Shown piece after piece: positions 63,979 to 64,000 of a stretch of DNA of 64,000 bases (within the stretch, counting starts at the first letter, position 1; each line of letters begins with the position of its first letter). The stretch is taken from the NCBI GenBank assembly GCA_945643635.1, contig CALZFC010000268.1, positions 656,501 through 720,500 on the forward strand, written 5' to 3'. Under the pieces are notes generated by a model, which was not told where the DNA came from, ran no database searches, and was given only the letters and a program-made list of their open reading frames with translations. Source of the stretch: Allodiplogaster sudhausi. Its lineage: Eukaryota > Nematoda > Chromadorea > Rhabditida > Diplogasteridae. The position numbers and the translations under genes were made by a program.

Positions 63979-64000
63979 CTAAAGAAGTAAATAAAGTACA

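Overview
The window is nuclear DNA from an invertebrate animal, most likely a nematode. That is an inference from three things: genes with many short introns (about 50-400 bp), a single-domain CAP/venom-allergen-like protein, and a FMRFamide-receptor-like GPCR. There is no operon-like bacterial structure. The sequence is AT-rich, full of small inverted-repeat transposons and, from 33 to 55 kb, of (GA)n/(CT)n tracts.

Layout. 1.2-2.2 kb (-): a broken, divergent relative of the family below. 3-12 kb: mostly non-coding, with a 1.28-kb palindromic element, an 0.88-kb MITE and a second MITE. 12.8-32.3 kb (+): a tandem array of seven copies of a two-exon gene of unrecognised function (about 395 aa), with at least one extra exon relic. 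Only copy 5 is intact by eye and copy 1 nearly so; the other five carry frameshifts, stops or lost splice sites. A hAT element (8-bp target duplication), a LINE endonuclease fragment and a MITE sit inside the array. 33.5-41.2 kb (-): a 19-exon copine gene (two C2 domains, A domain, C-terminal extension). 41.2-47.8 kb: intergenic, dominated by polypurine/polypyrimidine repeats, minisatellites and MITEs. 47.9-53.9 kb (-): a complete 14-exon sulfide:quinone oxidoreductase gene whose sixth intron carries a 2.15-kb palindrome. 55.5-57.3 kb (+): a complete 8-exon secreted CAP protein gene. 58.0-60.4 kb (-): an 8-exon rhodopsin-family GPCR. 60.5-61.4 kb (-): a dead LINE reverse transcriptase. 63.8-64.0 kb (-): the last exon of a second, paralogous GPCR.

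The four conserved genes (copine, SQOR, CAP, GPCR) were modelled by hand. Exon lengths and intron phases fit at every junction except one in the copine. They are unrelated in pathway and seem to be ordinary neighbours. The most unusual content is the unknown tandem family. It has a conserved upstream module (TATA-like box with paired GCTAATTAGC sites), a conserved splice acceptor four bases before the ATG, and a recognisable but divergent inverted cousin about 10.6 kb away.
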